64,000 nt of DNA from Nocardioides jiangsuensis (GTDB taxonomy: Bacteria; Actinomycetota; Actinomycetes; Propionibacteriales; Nocardioidaceae), in assembly GCF_019679455.1 (NCBI RefSeq), contig NZ_JAIEZQ010000002.1, forward strand, positions 992,001 through 1,056,000, written 5' to 3'. The notes beneath the pieces are model-generated. The model was not told the DNA's origin and did no database searches. It was given only the letters and a program-made list of their open reading frames with translations. Positions 29,989 through 38,562 of this stretch are shown here, one piece after another. Numbering within the stretch: position 1 is the first letter of the stretch; each line of letters begins with the position of its first letter. A program made the position numbers and the translations under genes.

Positions 29989-30945
29989 TCAATCTCTGGT
30001 GAGAGCGAGCTCGTGAACCTCGACGAGCTCCGGGTGGATGTGGTGAGGCGTCGGAATGGTCGTTCCGGGGAGGCCGGCGGCGGCGCTGCCGTAGGCCACG
30101 GCGAGTCGGAGCCTCTCGGCCGGCTCGGCGCCCCGGAGGTGGCCGAGCAGGTAGCCGAAGAGGCTGGAGTCGCCGGCACCGACGGTGCTGACGACGGTCG
30201 TCGGGGGCGGGCCGGCGTGCCAGGCGCCCTCGCGGGTCACGAGTACGGCGCCGTTCCCGCCCAGCGTGGCGAGGACCGCGCCCACGCCCCGTTCGACGAG
30301 GACCAGGGCCGCCTTCGCGGCCGCGGCGGGGTCGGACTCGATCGCGTCGGCGTCACCTCCGGTGAGTGTGGCGAGCTCCTCGCCGTTGGGCTTCATGAGG
30401 TCCGGCGCCGCCGTTTCCAGGGCGTCGGTCAGCGCGACGAGGGGCTCCCCGGAGGTGTCCACGCTGACCCGGGCCGCCGTACCGGCGAGGTCGGCGACGA
30501 GCGTGGCGTACCAGTCGGCGGGTGCGCCCGGGGGGAGCGACCCCGCCAGGACCACCCACTGCGCGGACTGCGCGCGCTGGTGCAGGGCGTCCTCGAGCCG
30601 CTGCAGCGACGCGTCGTCGGCGACCGCGCCGGGGGAGTTGATCTTGGTGGTGGTGCCGTCGGGCTCGGTGATCGTGATGTTCACCCGCACCGGGCCGACC
30701 GGGCGCTCGGGACGGCAGTCGATGCCGTCGCGGAGCAGCTCGAGGACGTACGGGTCGTCCTTCTCCGCCGGGAGCACCGCGATCGTGGGCACCCCGGCGG
30801 CGACCGCCGCCCGCGAGATGTTCACGCCCTTGCCGCCGGACTGGGAGATGACCGACTCGGCGCGGAGCACCGCCCCGCGCTCAAGCCGGGAGGTCAGGGC
30901 CACGGTCCTGTCCACGCTCGGGTTGGGGGTGAGGGTGACGATCAT
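29989..30945 (-). CDS. fruK: 1-phosphofructokinase
   Basis: Phosphorylates fructose 1-phosphate, the product of FruA, to fructose 1,6-bisphosphate. 318 residues of the ribokinase/PfkB family: substrate motif SQSGGKGVNISRA near the N-terminus, and the ATP/anion-hole motif VGAGDSSLFGYL at the C-terminus with its catalytic Asp. ATG 30945 overlaps the fruR stop by 4 bases (ATGA), so regulator and kinase are coupled. Confidence 0.95.
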   Translation of the reverse strand: MIVTLTPNPSVDRTVALTSRLERGAVLRAESVISQSGGKGVNISRAAVAAGVPTIAVLPAEKDDPYVLELLRDGIDCRPERPVGPVRVNITITEPDGTTTKINSPGAVADDASLQRLEDALHQRAQSAQWVVLAGSLPPGAPADWYATLVADLAGTAARVSVDTSGEPLVALTDALETAAPDLMKPNGEELATLTGGDADAIESDPAAAAKAALVLVERGVGAVLATLGGNGAVLVTREGAWHAGPPPTTVVSTVGAGDSSLFGYLLGHLRGAEPAERLRLAVAYGSAAAGLPGTTIPTPHHIHPELVEVHELALTRD

Positions 30946-31709
30946 GCGACCACCACTTCGATGTCTCGGGCGCGGAGTGCCGCGGCGGTCTTGGTGGACA
31001 GGCCCGAGTCGGTGACCAGGACGTCGATGTCGTCCAGGCCGGCGAATCGGACGGTGTGCTCCTGGCCGATCTTCGTCGAGTCTGCCAGCACCACGACCCG
31101 TTGTCCGCTCCTGACCATCGCGCGCTTCGCGGCGGCCTCGGCGTGGTCGGGGGTGCTGAGCCCGTGGGCCAGGGAGACGCCGTTGGCGCCCACGAAGGCG
31201 ACATCGGTGCGGAGCAGGTCCACCGCGGCCACGGTGTCCTCGCCGACGGCGGCCTGGGTGGTGCGGCGGACCCGTCCGGGGAGCAGGTGCAGATCGACGT
31301 TGGAGAGACCGGCCAGCCGGCCCGCGATCGGCACCGCGTTGGTGATCACGGTCAGCCGCAGGTCGTGGGGGAGGTAGGAGGCCAGCCGCGCGGTCGTCGT
31401 ACCGGCGTCGAGCAGGATGCTGCCGCCGGGCCCGGGCAGCTGGTCGAGGGCGGCCTTGGCGATCCGCTCCTTCTGCTCGGCCTGGGCGAGGTCGCGGTCG
31501 CTGACGGCGGTCTCGAGAGCGACCAGCGCCGAGGCGGGTACGGCGCCGCCGTGCACGCGCCGGATGATCCCGGCCCGCTCGAGCAACGACAGGTCGCGGC
31601 GCACGGTCTCGGTGGTCACCCGGTAGGCGTCGGCGAGGTCGTTGACCGAGAGCCGGCCGCGCTGGGCGATCAGGTCCGACATGGCCTGACGACGTTCCTC
31701 GGCGTACAC
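30942..31709 (-). CDS. fruR: DeoR family transcriptional regulator of the fructose cluster
   Basis: 255 residues. The N-terminal helix-turn-helix (YAEERRQAMSDLI, then LAQRGRLSVNDLADAYRV-like and TTETVRRDLSLLE) is typical DeoR; the C-terminal DeoRC domain (GSILLDAGTTTARLA, then ADSTKIGQEH) senses a phosphosugar, in this context probably fructose 1-phosphate or the bisphosphate. First gene of the minus-strand operon with fruK, fruA and ptsH; likely represses it and the divergent ptsI through repeats at 31760-31789. ATG 31709 is the first codon of the DeoR motif. Confidence 0.92.
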   Translation of the reverse strand: MYAEERRQAMSDLIAQRGRLSVNDLADAYRVTTETVRRDLSLLERAGIIRRVHGGAVPASALVALETAVSDRDLAQAEQKERIAKAALDQLPGPGGSILLDAGTTTARLASYLPHDLRLTVITNAVPIAGRLAGLSNVDLHLLPGRVRRTTQAAVGEDTVAAVDLLRTDVAFVGANGVSLAHGLSTPDHAEAAAKRAMVRSGQRVVVLADSTKIGQEHTVRFAGLDDIDVLVTDSGLSTKTAAALRARDIEVVVA

Positions 31710-31759
31710 CCTGCCACCTCTCCCTGCGTATCGGTCTTCACCTGCGTGGGTGGATCTTT

Positions 31760-31789
31760 GTATCTGTTGTTTTACGCCCGTATCTGTTG
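31760..31789. promoter_or_regulatory. Probable FruR operators (20-bp-spaced direct repeat)
   Basis: GTATCTGTTG occurs at 31760-31769 and 31780-31789, exactly 20 bp apart, i.e. on one face of the helix. A weaker match GTATCGGTC lies at 31728. The second copy contains part of the ptsI -35 region. Direct repeats next to a DeoR gene are typical operators. Confidence 0.6.
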
Positions 31790-31797
31790 ACTGTCAA
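31787..31797. promoter_or_regulatory. Overlapping divergent -35 elements in one palindrome
   Basis: TTGACTGTCAA is an 11-bp palindrome. Plus strand reads TTGACT (31787-31792), 19 bp from the TAGAGT of ptsI; minus strand reads TTGACA (31797-31792), 17 bp from TAAAAC (31774-31769) facing fruR. Confidence 0.6.
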
Positions 31798-31811
31798 GGG
31801 GGCGGCGGGTT

Positions 31812-31817
31812 TAGAGT
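31812..31817 (+). promoter_or_regulatory. -10 box of ptsI (leaderless)
   Basis: TAGAGT is followed by 6 nt and ATG 31824. Confidence 0.55.
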
Positions 31818-31823
31818 GCTGGC

Positions 31824-33530
31824 ATGTCGATCGAAACTTCCGCACCCCAGGGGTCCTCCGCCCAGCCGACCCTGCTGAGGGGTACCCCGGTCGTACCGGG
31901 CGTGGCGTACGCGCCCGTGGTGGTGGCCACGACCGCCATCGCGCAGAGCGCCATCGACGCCTTCGACCACGAGGCGCTCGACGAGCAGGCCGCCCTCGCC
32001 CGCTTCGACGAGGCGGTGGTCGTGGTCGCCGAGCGGCTCGCCGTGCGCGCGTCGAAGGTCAGCGGCTCGGCCGCGGAGGTGCTCACCGCCACCGCCGGCC
32101 TCGCCCGGGACAAGGGTCTGCGCTCCGCCGTGGCCAAGCGGGTCAAGGCGGGGGAGCCGCTCCTGGTCGCGCTGCACGGCGGGGTCGACCAGTTCGCGGA
32201 CCTGTTCGCCCAGATGGGTGGCCTGATGGCCGAGCGGGTGACCGACCTGCGTGACATCGAGAAGCGGGTCACCGCCTCCCTGGTCGGCGAGCCGGAGCCG
32301 GGCGTGCCCACCCCGGAGGAGCCGTCGGTGCTGGTCGCCGAGGACCTCGCCCCCGCGGACACCGCCGGCCTCGACGCCGCCCGGGTGGTCGCGCTGGTCA
32401 CCGAGAAGGGTGGCCCGACGAGCCACACCGCGATCATCGCCCGCCAGCTCGGCATCCCCTGCGTGGTGGCCGCGGCGGGGGCGATGGGCCTGCGCAGCGG
32501 GGCGAAGGTGCTCGTCGACGGCACCACCGGCGAGATCGAGGTGGCTCCGGACGAGGCGAGCGCCCGGGCCCGGGTCGAGGCGGCGGCCGCCGCCCGCGCC
32601 GCGCTGGAGAGCTGGACCGGTCCGGCGAGGACGAGCGACGGTACCCGGGTGAAGATCCTGGCCAACGTCGCCGACGGGGCGTCCGCGCGCGCCGCGGCCG
32701 ACGGGCCGGTCGAGGGCGTCGGGCTGTTCCGCACCGAGCTGTGCTTCCTCAACCGCAAGGACGAGCCGACGGTCGAGGAGCAGACCGAGGTGTACGCCGA
32801 GGTGCTCGACGCGTTCGGCACCGAGCGCACCGTGGTGATCCGCACCCTCGACGCCGGCTCCGACAAGCCGATCGCCTTCGCCACCCACGAGGGCGAGGAG
32901 AACCCCGCGCTCGGCGTGCGCGGCCTCCGGCTCTCCTTCGGCAACCCGGGTCTGCTCGAGCGCCAGCTCGCCGGCATCGCCGCCGCAGCGCGGCAGACCT
33001 CCACCGACCCGTGGGTGATGGCGCCGATGGTCGCCACCGTCGTGGAGGCCAGGGAGTTCGCCGCGCAGGTCCACGAGCACGGCCTCCGGGCCGGGGTGAT
33101 GGTGGAGATCCCGAGTGCGGCGCTCCAGGCGCACAAGATGCTCGAGCACGTCGACTTCCTGTCGATCGGCACCAACGACCTGACCCAGTACACGATGGCC
33201 GCGGACCGGATGGCCAGCGACCTCGCGCACCTGACCGACGCCTGGCAGCCGGCCGTCCTCGCGCTGATCGCGATCACCGCCGAGGCCGGCAAGCAGGTCG
33301 GCAAGCCGGTGGGCGTGTGCGGCGAGGCCGCGGCCGACCCGTCGCTGGCCGCGGCGCTCGTCGGCATGGGGGTCACCTCGCTGTCGATGGCCTCGGCCGC
33401 GGTCCGCTCCGTCGGCGCGCAGCTCGCCGCGGTGTCGATGGACATGTGCGAGCACGCCGCCGAGGCGGCGCTCGCGCAGAGCGACCCGATGGCCGCGCGC
33501 GACGCGGTGCGCCGGGTCCTCGGCGGCTGA
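31824..33530 (+). CDS. ptsI: PTS enzyme I (phosphoenolpyruvate-protein phosphotransferase)
   Basis: Transfers phosphate from PEP to HPr. 568 residues: the N-terminal HPr-binding helical domain, the phosphohistidine H201 in GGPTSHTAIIARQLG, and the C-terminal PEP-binding barrel with FRTELCFLNR, SIGTNDLTQYTMAADR and the active-site Cys in GVCGEAAADP. ATG 31824 sits 6 nt after the -10 box, so the message is probably leaderless. Divergent from fruR-fruK-fruA-ptsH; together these give a complete fructose PTS in one locus. Confidence 0.96.
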   Translation: MSIETSAPQGSSAQPTLLRGTPVVPGVAYAPVVVATTAIAQSAIDAFDHEALDEQAALARFDEAVVVVAERLAVRASKVSGSAAEVLTATAGLARDKGLRSAVAKRVKAGEPLLVALHGGVDQFADLFAQMGGLMAERVTDLRDIEKRVTASLVGEPEPGVPTPEEPSVLVAEDLAPADTAGLDAARVVALVTEKGGPTSHTAIIARQLGIPCVVAAAGAMGLRSGAKVLVDGTTGEIEVAPDEASARARVEAAAAARAALESWTGPARTSDGTRVKILANVADGASARAAADGPVEGVGLFRTELCFLNRKDEPTVEEQTEVYAEVLDAFGTERTVVIRTLDAGSDKPIAFATHEGEENPALGVRGLRLSFGNPGLLERQLAGIAAAARQTSTDPWVMAPMVATVVEAREFAAQVHEHGLRAGVMVEIPSAALQAHKMLEHVDFLSIGTNDLTQYTMAADRMASDLAHLTDAWQPAVLALIAITAEAGKQVGKPVGVCGEAAADPSLAAALVGMGVTSLSMASAAVRSVGAQLAAVSMDMCEHAAEAALAQSDPMAARDAVRRVLGG

Positions 33531-33558
33531 CCGGTCAACGGGTCGCCGTCCTAGGCCG

Positions 33559-33846
33559 ATGGAGCTGGAGTTCAGCGGCGAGATGTGGTTCTGGAGAGGG
33601 CCCGCGCCGTGGCACTTCGTCACCGTGCCGGAGGAGGACTGTCACGAGCTGGAGGCGACGGCCGCGTTCGTGAGCTACGGCTGGGGCATGATCCCGGTGG
33701 CGGCTCGGATCGGGGGCACCGGCTGGACGACGTCGCTGTTCCCCAAGGACGGTCGCTACGTCGTGCCGGTCAAGGCGGTCGTGCGGCGGACCGAAGGGCT
33801 CGACGTCGGAGACCTGGTGACGGTCCGCCTGGTCGTGGACGTCTGA
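33559..33846 (+). CDS. DUF1905 domain protein
   Basis: 95 residues matching the small beta-barrel DUF1905 domain: FSGEMWFWRGPAPWHFVTVP at the start, then ATAAFVSYGWGMIPVAARIG and the conserved LFPKDGRYVVPVKA segment. The function of the family is not known. It follows ptsI by 28 nt and converges with the DinB gene. Confidence 0.8.
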   Translation: MELEFSGEMWFWRGPAPWHFVTVPEEDCHELEATAAFVSYGWGMIPVAARIGGTGWTTSLFPKDGRYVVPVKAVVRRTEGLDVGDLVTVRLVVDV

Positions 33847-33874
33847 CCGGTCGCCTCGTTCGCCGGTACGGCGG

Positions 33875-34450
33875 TCAGCCGCGCCGGCCCGATCGTGCGT
33901 GCCATCCGGCCGGAGGGTCCTCGCCGACCAGACCGTCCACGGCCTCGCGGAGCAGGTCGGCGTGCCCGGTGTGCCGGCCGTACTCCTCGATCAGGTCGCA
34001 GACGAGCCGGCGCAGGCTGGCGTGGCGACCGTCCGCGGCCGAGGCGTGGACGAGCTGGTCGAGCCCACCGTCGGCGAGGGCCGCGTCGAGCCTCGCGCGG
34101 GACCGTTCGACGGCGCCGTCCCAGAGCGCGTAGAGCTCGTCGGGGGTGTCGTCGGCGGCCGAGGTGAAGTCCCAGTCGTCGCTGCCGTCCCAGCCGGTGG
34201 TGTCCCACGGTGCGCCGATCGGCTCACCGCGGAGCTTGGTGGTGAAGTGGTAGTCCTCCGCGGCGGCGAGATGCTTGAGCAGGCCGCCGAGGGTCAGCGA
34301 GGAGGCGCCGACGCGGGTCTGCAGCCCGGCGGCGTCGAGGTCGTCGGCCTTCCAGCGAAAGGTCGTGCGAAGGCGGTCGAGCGCACCCACGAGGTGCTCG
34401 GTCTCGCTGCCGGCGAGGGGCGGTTCCCACGGGTAGTCGCTGTCGCTCAT
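33875..34450 (-). CDS. DinB family protein (DUF664-like)
   Basis: Four-helix-bundle protein of 191 residues of the DinB/YfiT superfamily, many actinobacterial members of which are mycothiol-dependent transferases or maleylpyruvate isomerase-like enzymes. Histidines in LGGLLKHLAAAEDYHF (H59, H67 region) and YGRHTGHADLLRE are the usual metal ligands. ATG 34450 overlaps the stop of the molybdopterin oxidoreductase gene (ATGA), so it is made with that enzyme. Confidence 0.82.
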   Translation of the reverse strand: MSDSDYPWEPPLAGSETEHLVGALDRLRTTFRWKADDLDAAGLQTRVGASSLTLGGLLKHLAAAEDYHFTTKLRGEPIGAPWDTTGWDGSDDWDFTSAADDTPDELYALWDGAVERSRARLDAALADGGLDQLVHASAADGRHASLRRLVCDLIEEYGRHTGHADLLREAVDGLVGEDPPAGWHARSGRRG

Positions 34451-36630
34451 GGCGCCACGGTAGACCTCGTCGCGGACGTTCCGTCCCCGATTCGGGCGGA
34501 GTCAGACCGGGCCGACCGCCGGGAGGACGCCGCCACCGTCACCGGGACGCCGTTGAGCACGGCGTTGCCGCTGACCGCGTCGAGCTCACCAGGGTCGGTG
34601 AGGTCGTTGATCGAGGGGCCGGGGACGGTCGTCGCGTTGCCCAGGAGCACATCGTCCCGCTGGTGCCCGTAGCCGTGGGGGAGGCTGACCACCCCGGGCA
34701 TCATGTCCTCGCTGGCCCGGACCTCCACCTCCACCGCGCCGACGCGCGAGGTGACGGTGACCGTCGTACCGTCGGCGATGCCGCGTTCCGCGAGGTCCTC
34801 GGGGTGCATCAGCAGGTGGTGTCGGGGGCGCCCGCGGGTCAGCCGCTCGGTGTTATGCATCCAGGAGTTGCAGTCGCGCTGGTGCCTGCGCCCCACCAGC
34901 CGCAGCTCGCCGACGCCGGGGCCCGCCGCGAGCGCCTCCTCGACCCGGGACAGGTCGTCGAGCACGAGGTGGGGGGCGGCGTCGATCCGCTTGTCCCGGG
35001 TCATCAGCCGGTCCGGCAGCGCCGGGCGCAGCGGCCCGAGGTCGACGCCCGCGGGGTGCTTGCGGAGCGTGCGCAGGGAGAGTCGGGGGCGGTCGGTGCG
35101 CAGCAGCAGGTCGACCGTGCGCCGGGGGGACAGCCGGAGCCGGCCCGCGGCGACCAGCCGCTTGCGCAGGGAGGTCCGGGCGCCGACCCGCTTCGCGGTG
35201 CGCAGGGCGATCTCGCGGAAGATCTCCCAGTCCTCGAGGGCGCCCTCCGGCTTCGGGAGCACCGCCGGGGTGAACCGCGCCGTGTTGCGCACGGCCAGGG
35301 TGTGGAACACCAGGTCGTAGTGGTCGCGCTCCAGCGCGGACGTCGGCGGCAGGATCACGTCGGCGTGCCGGGTGGTCTCGTTGACGTAGAAGTCGACCGC
35401 GGCGACGAAGTCGAGATTCTCGACCGCCCCGGCGAGCCGCTTCCCGTCAGGGGTGGAGAGCACCGGGTTGCCGGCCACGGTGAGCAGCGCCCGGACCTGG
35501 CCCTCGCCGGGCGTGAGGATCTCGTCGGCCAGCGTGGAGACCGGGAGCTCGCCACCGAACTCGGGCAGCCCCCGGACCCGGCTGTGCCAGACGCCCCGGT
35601 GGCCCCTGCCGATCAGGCCGCGCCCGACCGCGTCGATCGCCGGCCGGGTGAACATCGTGCCGCCCTCGCGGTCGAGGTTGCCGGTGAGCAGGTTCATGCA
35701 CTGCACGGCCCACTGGCACACCGACCCGAACGCCTGAGTGGAGACGCCCATCCGGCCGTAGAACGCGCCGGCCCCGCTGGTCGCGAACTCCCGGGCGACC
35801 CGGCGGATGTCCTGCGCCGCGACCCCGCTGAGCTCGGCGGCGCGCTCCGGGGTGAACGGCCGCACCGCCTCCTCCACGACGCCGACCCGGTCGACGTACG
35901 CCGCCGGGCGGGTGAGCCCCTCGTCGAAGAGCGTGTGCAGCATCGCGAGCAGCACCACCACGTCGGTGCCGGGGCGGACGAAATGGTGCTCGGTGGCGAC
36001 CTTGGCGGTCTCGGTGCGCCGCGGGTCGAAGACCACCATCCTGCCGCCGCGCGCCTTGAGCTCGCGCAGCCGGCGCGGGAAGTCCGGGACGGTCATCAGG
36101 CTGCCGTTGGAGGCCATCGGGTTGCCGCCGAAGACCACGAAGTACTGCGTGCGGTCGATGTCGGGCACCGGCAGCAGCAGCTGGTGGCCGTACATCAGGT
36201 GCGCGACGAGCTGGTGGGGGAGCTGGTCGACCGACGTGGCGCTGTAGGTGTTGCGGGTGCGCAGCGAGCGGACCATCGCGGTGCCGTGCGTCATCGCGCC
36301 GAGGCTGTGCACGTTGGGGTTGCCGAGGTAGACGGCCAGCGCGTCGCGGCCGTGCTCGCGCACGGTGCGCGCCAGGTTGTCGGCGACCAGGTCGAGCGCG
36401 GTGTCCCAGTCCACCTCCTTCCAGCCGTCGGCCGTACGGCGCACCGGGCGGCGCAGCCGGTCCGGGTCGTCGTGCACGTCCTGCAGCGCCACCGCCTTGG
36501 GGCAGATGTGCCCGCGGGAGAGGGGGTCCTCGGGGTTGCCGCGCACGGACGTGACCCGGCCGTCCTCGAGGGTGAGCTCAAGGCCGCAGATCGCCTCGCA
36601 CAGGTTGCACACGCCGAGCCGCTTCTCCAT
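34447..36630 (-). CDS. Molybdopterin-dependent oxidoreductase, 4Fe-4S type
   Basis: Member of the DMSO reductase/formate dehydrogenase superfamily, 727 residues. The N-terminal cluster motif has C8, C11, C15 (VCNLCEAICG) and C43 (GHICPKA). Mo-bis-MGD binding segments include GNPMASNG, VFDPRRTETAKVA and, at the C-terminus, the molydopterin dinucleotide domain (RLTRGRPRHHLLMHPEDLAERG, LPHGYGHQRDDVLLGNAT). No twin-arginine signal, so it is cytoplasmic. No partner subunits are adjacent; the substrate is unknown. The last 20 residues after VPVTVA form a Ser/Arg-rich tail. ATG 36630 is the natural start because the Cys motif begins 7 residues later. Confidence 0.85.
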   Translation of the reverse strand: MEKRLGVCNLCEAICGLELTLEDGRVTSVRGNPEDPLSRGHICPKAVALQDVHDDPDRLRRPVRRTADGWKEVDWDTALDLVADNLARTVREHGRDALAVYLGNPNVHSLGAMTHGTAMVRSLRTRNTYSATSVDQLPHQLVAHLMYGHQLLLPVPDIDRTQYFVVFGGNPMASNGSLMTVPDFPRRLRELKARGGRMVVFDPRRTETAKVATEHHFVRPGTDVVVLLAMLHTLFDEGLTRPAAYVDRVGVVEEAVRPFTPERAAELSGVAAQDIRRVAREFATSGAGAFYGRMGVSTQAFGSVCQWAVQCMNLLTGNLDREGGTMFTRPAIDAVGRGLIGRGHRGVWHSRVRGLPEFGGELPVSTLADEILTPGEGQVRALLTVAGNPVLSTPDGKRLAGAVENLDFVAAVDFYVNETTRHADVILPPTSALERDHYDLVFHTLAVRNTARFTPAVLPKPEGALEDWEIFREIALRTAKRVGARTSLRKRLVAAGRLRLSPRRTVDLLLRTDRPRLSLRTLRKHPAGVDLGPLRPALPDRLMTRDKRIDAAPHLVLDDLSRVEEALAAGPGVGELRLVGRRHQRDCNSWMHNTERLTRGRPRHHLLMHPEDLAERGIADGTTVTVTSRVGAVEVEVRASEDMMPGVVSLPHGYGHQRDDVLLGNATTVPGPSINDLTDPGELDAVSGNAVLNGVPVTVAASSRRSARSDSARIGDGTSATRSTVAP

Positions 36631-36688
36631 GCCGCGTATCCTCGCACGCGCCGGTGTGTCGTTCCGCGCGCTACTTCGCATCCCGCAG

Positions 36689-36694
36689 TAGTGT
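36689..36694 (+). promoter_or_regulatory. -10 box of the PadR gene (leaderless)
   Basis: TAGTGT is followed by 7 nt and ATG 36702. Confidence 0.5.
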
Positions 36695-36701
36695 GCGGTG
36701 C

Positions 36702-37034
36702 ATGGACACGACACAGCTCCTCAAGGGAGTGCTCGACCTCGCGGTGCTCGCGGTCGTCGACGCCGAGGACGGCTACGGCTACGACGTGCTCCGCCGGCTG
36801 CGCGCGGGCGGGCTGGACGGGGTCGGCGACGCGTCGGTCTACGGGACGCTGCGCCGGCTCTACGCGTCGGGGGCGCTGACGTCGTACGTCGTCCCCTCCG
36901 ACGAGGGCCCACACCGCAAGTACTACGGCATCACCACCGCCGGACGCGCCCTGCTCGCGCAGCAGCGCGACGACTGGGGCCACTTCTCGACCACCGTCAG
37001 CGCACTGCTGAAGAACCAGGGGGCCACCCGATGA
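36702..37034 (+). CDS. PadR family transcriptional regulator
   Basis: 110 residues: a winged helix with LLKGVLDLAVLAVV, DGYGYDVLRRL and SVYGTLRRLYASGALTSY, ending in a dimerisation helix (GRALLAQQRDDWGHFS). ATG 36702 is set by the -10 box 7 nt before it. Its stop overlaps a HAAS-type membrane protein gene as ATGA; PadR-HAAS pairs are common and probably autoregulated (family knowledge). Confidence 0.9.
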   Translation: MDTTQLLKGVLDLAVLAVVDAEDGYGYDVLRRLRAGGLDGVGDASVYGTLRRLYASGALTSYVVPSDEGPHRKYYGITTAGRALLAQQRDDWGHFSTTVSALLKNQGATR

Positions 37035-38146
37035 ACGAGCCGACCACCAAGCTGGAGACCCGCCCCGACGTACGCGGGTTCGTCGACCGGGTCCGCGCCA
37101 GGCTGGCCGACCTGAACGAGGAGGAGCGCGAGGAGCTCGTGGGCGGCCTCGAGGCCGACCTGGCCGAGCTGGTCTCCGACGGCGGCTCGGTCTCCGAGCT
37201 CGGCGACCCGCGGGCCTACGCCGACGAGCTCCGCGCCGCCGCCGGGTTCGACGCGGGCACGCGGTCGCCGGCGCCGGCACGTCGGCCGGTCGGGCAGGCG
37301 TTCACGGGCTGGCTCGACGCCCTCGCCGACACGTGGCGGGAGTCGATGCAGGCGCCCGCGCTGCGCGGCACGTGGAGCGTCCTGGTGACCCTGCGTCCCG
37401 TCTGGTGGGTGCTGCGTGCCTGGGTCGCCCTCGAGCTGTTCGACTACGCGTTCGGCAACGGCCGCGACGGGCTGGACCTGGTCCCGACGCTCAGTGCCCC
37501 ACCGATGGACCTGGTCCTGCTCGGCGCCGCGGTCGCCGGCAGTGTCGCCGTGGGGCAGGGGCGGCTCTGGCCGGGCTCGCACGCGGGCTCCTCGCCTGTC
37601 TCCCGGGTGGTCCTGCTCGCGCTCAACCTGATCGCCGTGCTCGCCGTGCTGTTCGTCGTGCCGCAGCTGCCCACGCAGTACGACGTGGTGCGGGCCTTCG
37701 ACTACGGCTACGGCGCGGCCGGCCCCGGGCCCGGTGCGGGACTGGTGAGCCGCGGCGCGTACGTCGAGAACGTCTTCCCGTACGACGCCGACGGGCTCCC
37801 TCTGACCGGGGTCCAGCTCTTCGACCAGGACGGCCGGCCGCTCACCGTGTCGCACGGCGCCTACGACTACCGGGACGGCACCATGCTCTACCCCTGGCTC
37901 AACGGGGACAGCCGCCTCTACAACGTGTTCCCGCTGCCGGTCCGCACGCAGGACGGTCCCGGCGTGACCGTGCAGGCGTGGGAGAGCGACACCCCGCCCG
38001 TCGTACCCACGCCGCCGCAGGCCACGGTCCCGACCGCCTCGCTGCCCACCGCCGCGCCGAGTCCCGCGGCGGAGCCCACGCAGCGGCCCGCCGAGGAGGC
38101 CCGGGAGGGCGTTGGACCGGATTCGGAGAAACCCCGGTCACGCTGA
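37031..38146 (+). CDS. HAAS (DUF1700)-type membrane protein
   Basis: 371 residues. The N-terminal ~70 residues (VDRVRARLADLNEEEREELVGGLE-type helices, then ELGDPRAYADELR) match the HAAS signalling domain usually found beside PadR regulators. About four hydrophobic segments follow (roughly 115-140, 160-180, 195-215), then an extracytoplasmic domain with YPWLNGDSRLYNVFPLPV and a Pro/Ala-rich C-terminal tail. Coupled to the PadR gene by an ATGA overlap. Its signalling target is unknown. Confidence 0.75.
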   Translation: MNEPTTKLETRPDVRGFVDRVRARLADLNEEEREELVGGLEADLAELVSDGGSVSELGDPRAYADELRAAAGFDAGTRSPAPARRPVGQAFTGWLDALADTWRESMQAPALRGTWSVLVTLRPVWWVLRAWVALELFDYAFGNGRDGLDLVPTLSAPPMDLVLLGAAVAGSVAVGQGRLWPGSHAGSSPVSRVVLLALNLIAVLAVLFVVPQLPTQYDVVRAFDYGYGAAGPGPGAGLVSRGAYVENVFPYDADGLPLTGVQLFDQDGRPLTVSHGAYDYRDGTMLYPWLNGDSRLYNVFPLPVRTQDGPGVTVQAWESDTPPVVPTPPQATVPTASLPTAAPSPAAEPTQRPAEEAREGVGPDSEKPRSR

Positions 38147-38152
38147 TAGCCT
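38147..38152 (+). promoter_or_regulatory. -10 box of rpsO
   Basis: TAGCCT directly after the upstream stop codon; transcription would start near 38159 or just before the leader structure. Confidence 0.4.
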
Positions 38153-38153
38153 T

Positions 38154-38245
38154 GGGCAGTTGCCGTCTAACGGCCGCGGAACGAGAGTGCCCGGGTGAAC
38201 AGGCCCCGGCGCGCCGCGCAACGACAAACCCCGAGAGGAGCCCGC
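38154..38245 (+). promoter_or_regulatory. Structured rpsO leader, possible S15 autoregulatory RNA
   Basis: GGGCA (38154-38158) pairs with TGCCC (38188-38192), enclosing the hairpin GCCG-TCTAA-CGGC (38162-38174). S15 represses its own translation through leader RNAs in several phyla, and actinobacterial examples have been reported (recalled). The ribosome binding site GAGAGGAG lies at 38233-38240. Confidence 0.4.
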
Positions 38246-38521
38246 GTGTCCATCGGTACCGACGCGGAGACCAAGAAGAAGATCATCGCTGAGTACGGCA
38301 CCACCGAAGGCGACACCGGCTCGCCCGAGGTCCAGGTTGCTCTGCTGAGCCACCGTATCTCCCACCTGACCGAGCACCTGAAGGAGCACAAGCACGACCA
38401 CCACAGCCGTCGTGGTCTGCTCATCCTGGTCGGTCAGCGTCGCCGTCTCCTGAACTACCTCCAGAAGACCGACATCAACCGTTACCGTTCCATCGTGGAA
38501 CGACTCGGCCTTCGCCGATGA
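38246..38521 (+). CDS. rpsO: 30S ribosomal protein S15
   Basis: Primary 16S rRNA binder of the central domain. 91 residues with [21 protein letters not shown], the conserved [10 protein letters not shown] rRNA-contact segment and [12 protein letters not shown] 38246 follows AGAGGAG by 5 nt. A strong terminator at 38527-38562 separates it from pnp, which follows as in most bacteria. Confidence 0.97.
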   Translation: MSIGTDAETKKKIIAEYGTTEGDTGSPEVQVALLSHRISHLTEHLKEHKHDHHSRRGLLILVGQRRRLLNYLQKTDINRYRSIVERLGLRR

Positions 38522-38526
38522 GCGTC

Positions 38527-38562
38527 GCAGGAGCGGCTACCCGCGTGGGTGGCCGCTCCTGC
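38527..38562. terminator. rpsO terminator
   Basis: A 16-bp stem with one G-U pair (38527-38542 with 38547-38562) and a GCGT loop, 6 nt after the rpsO stop. Confidence 0.8.
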
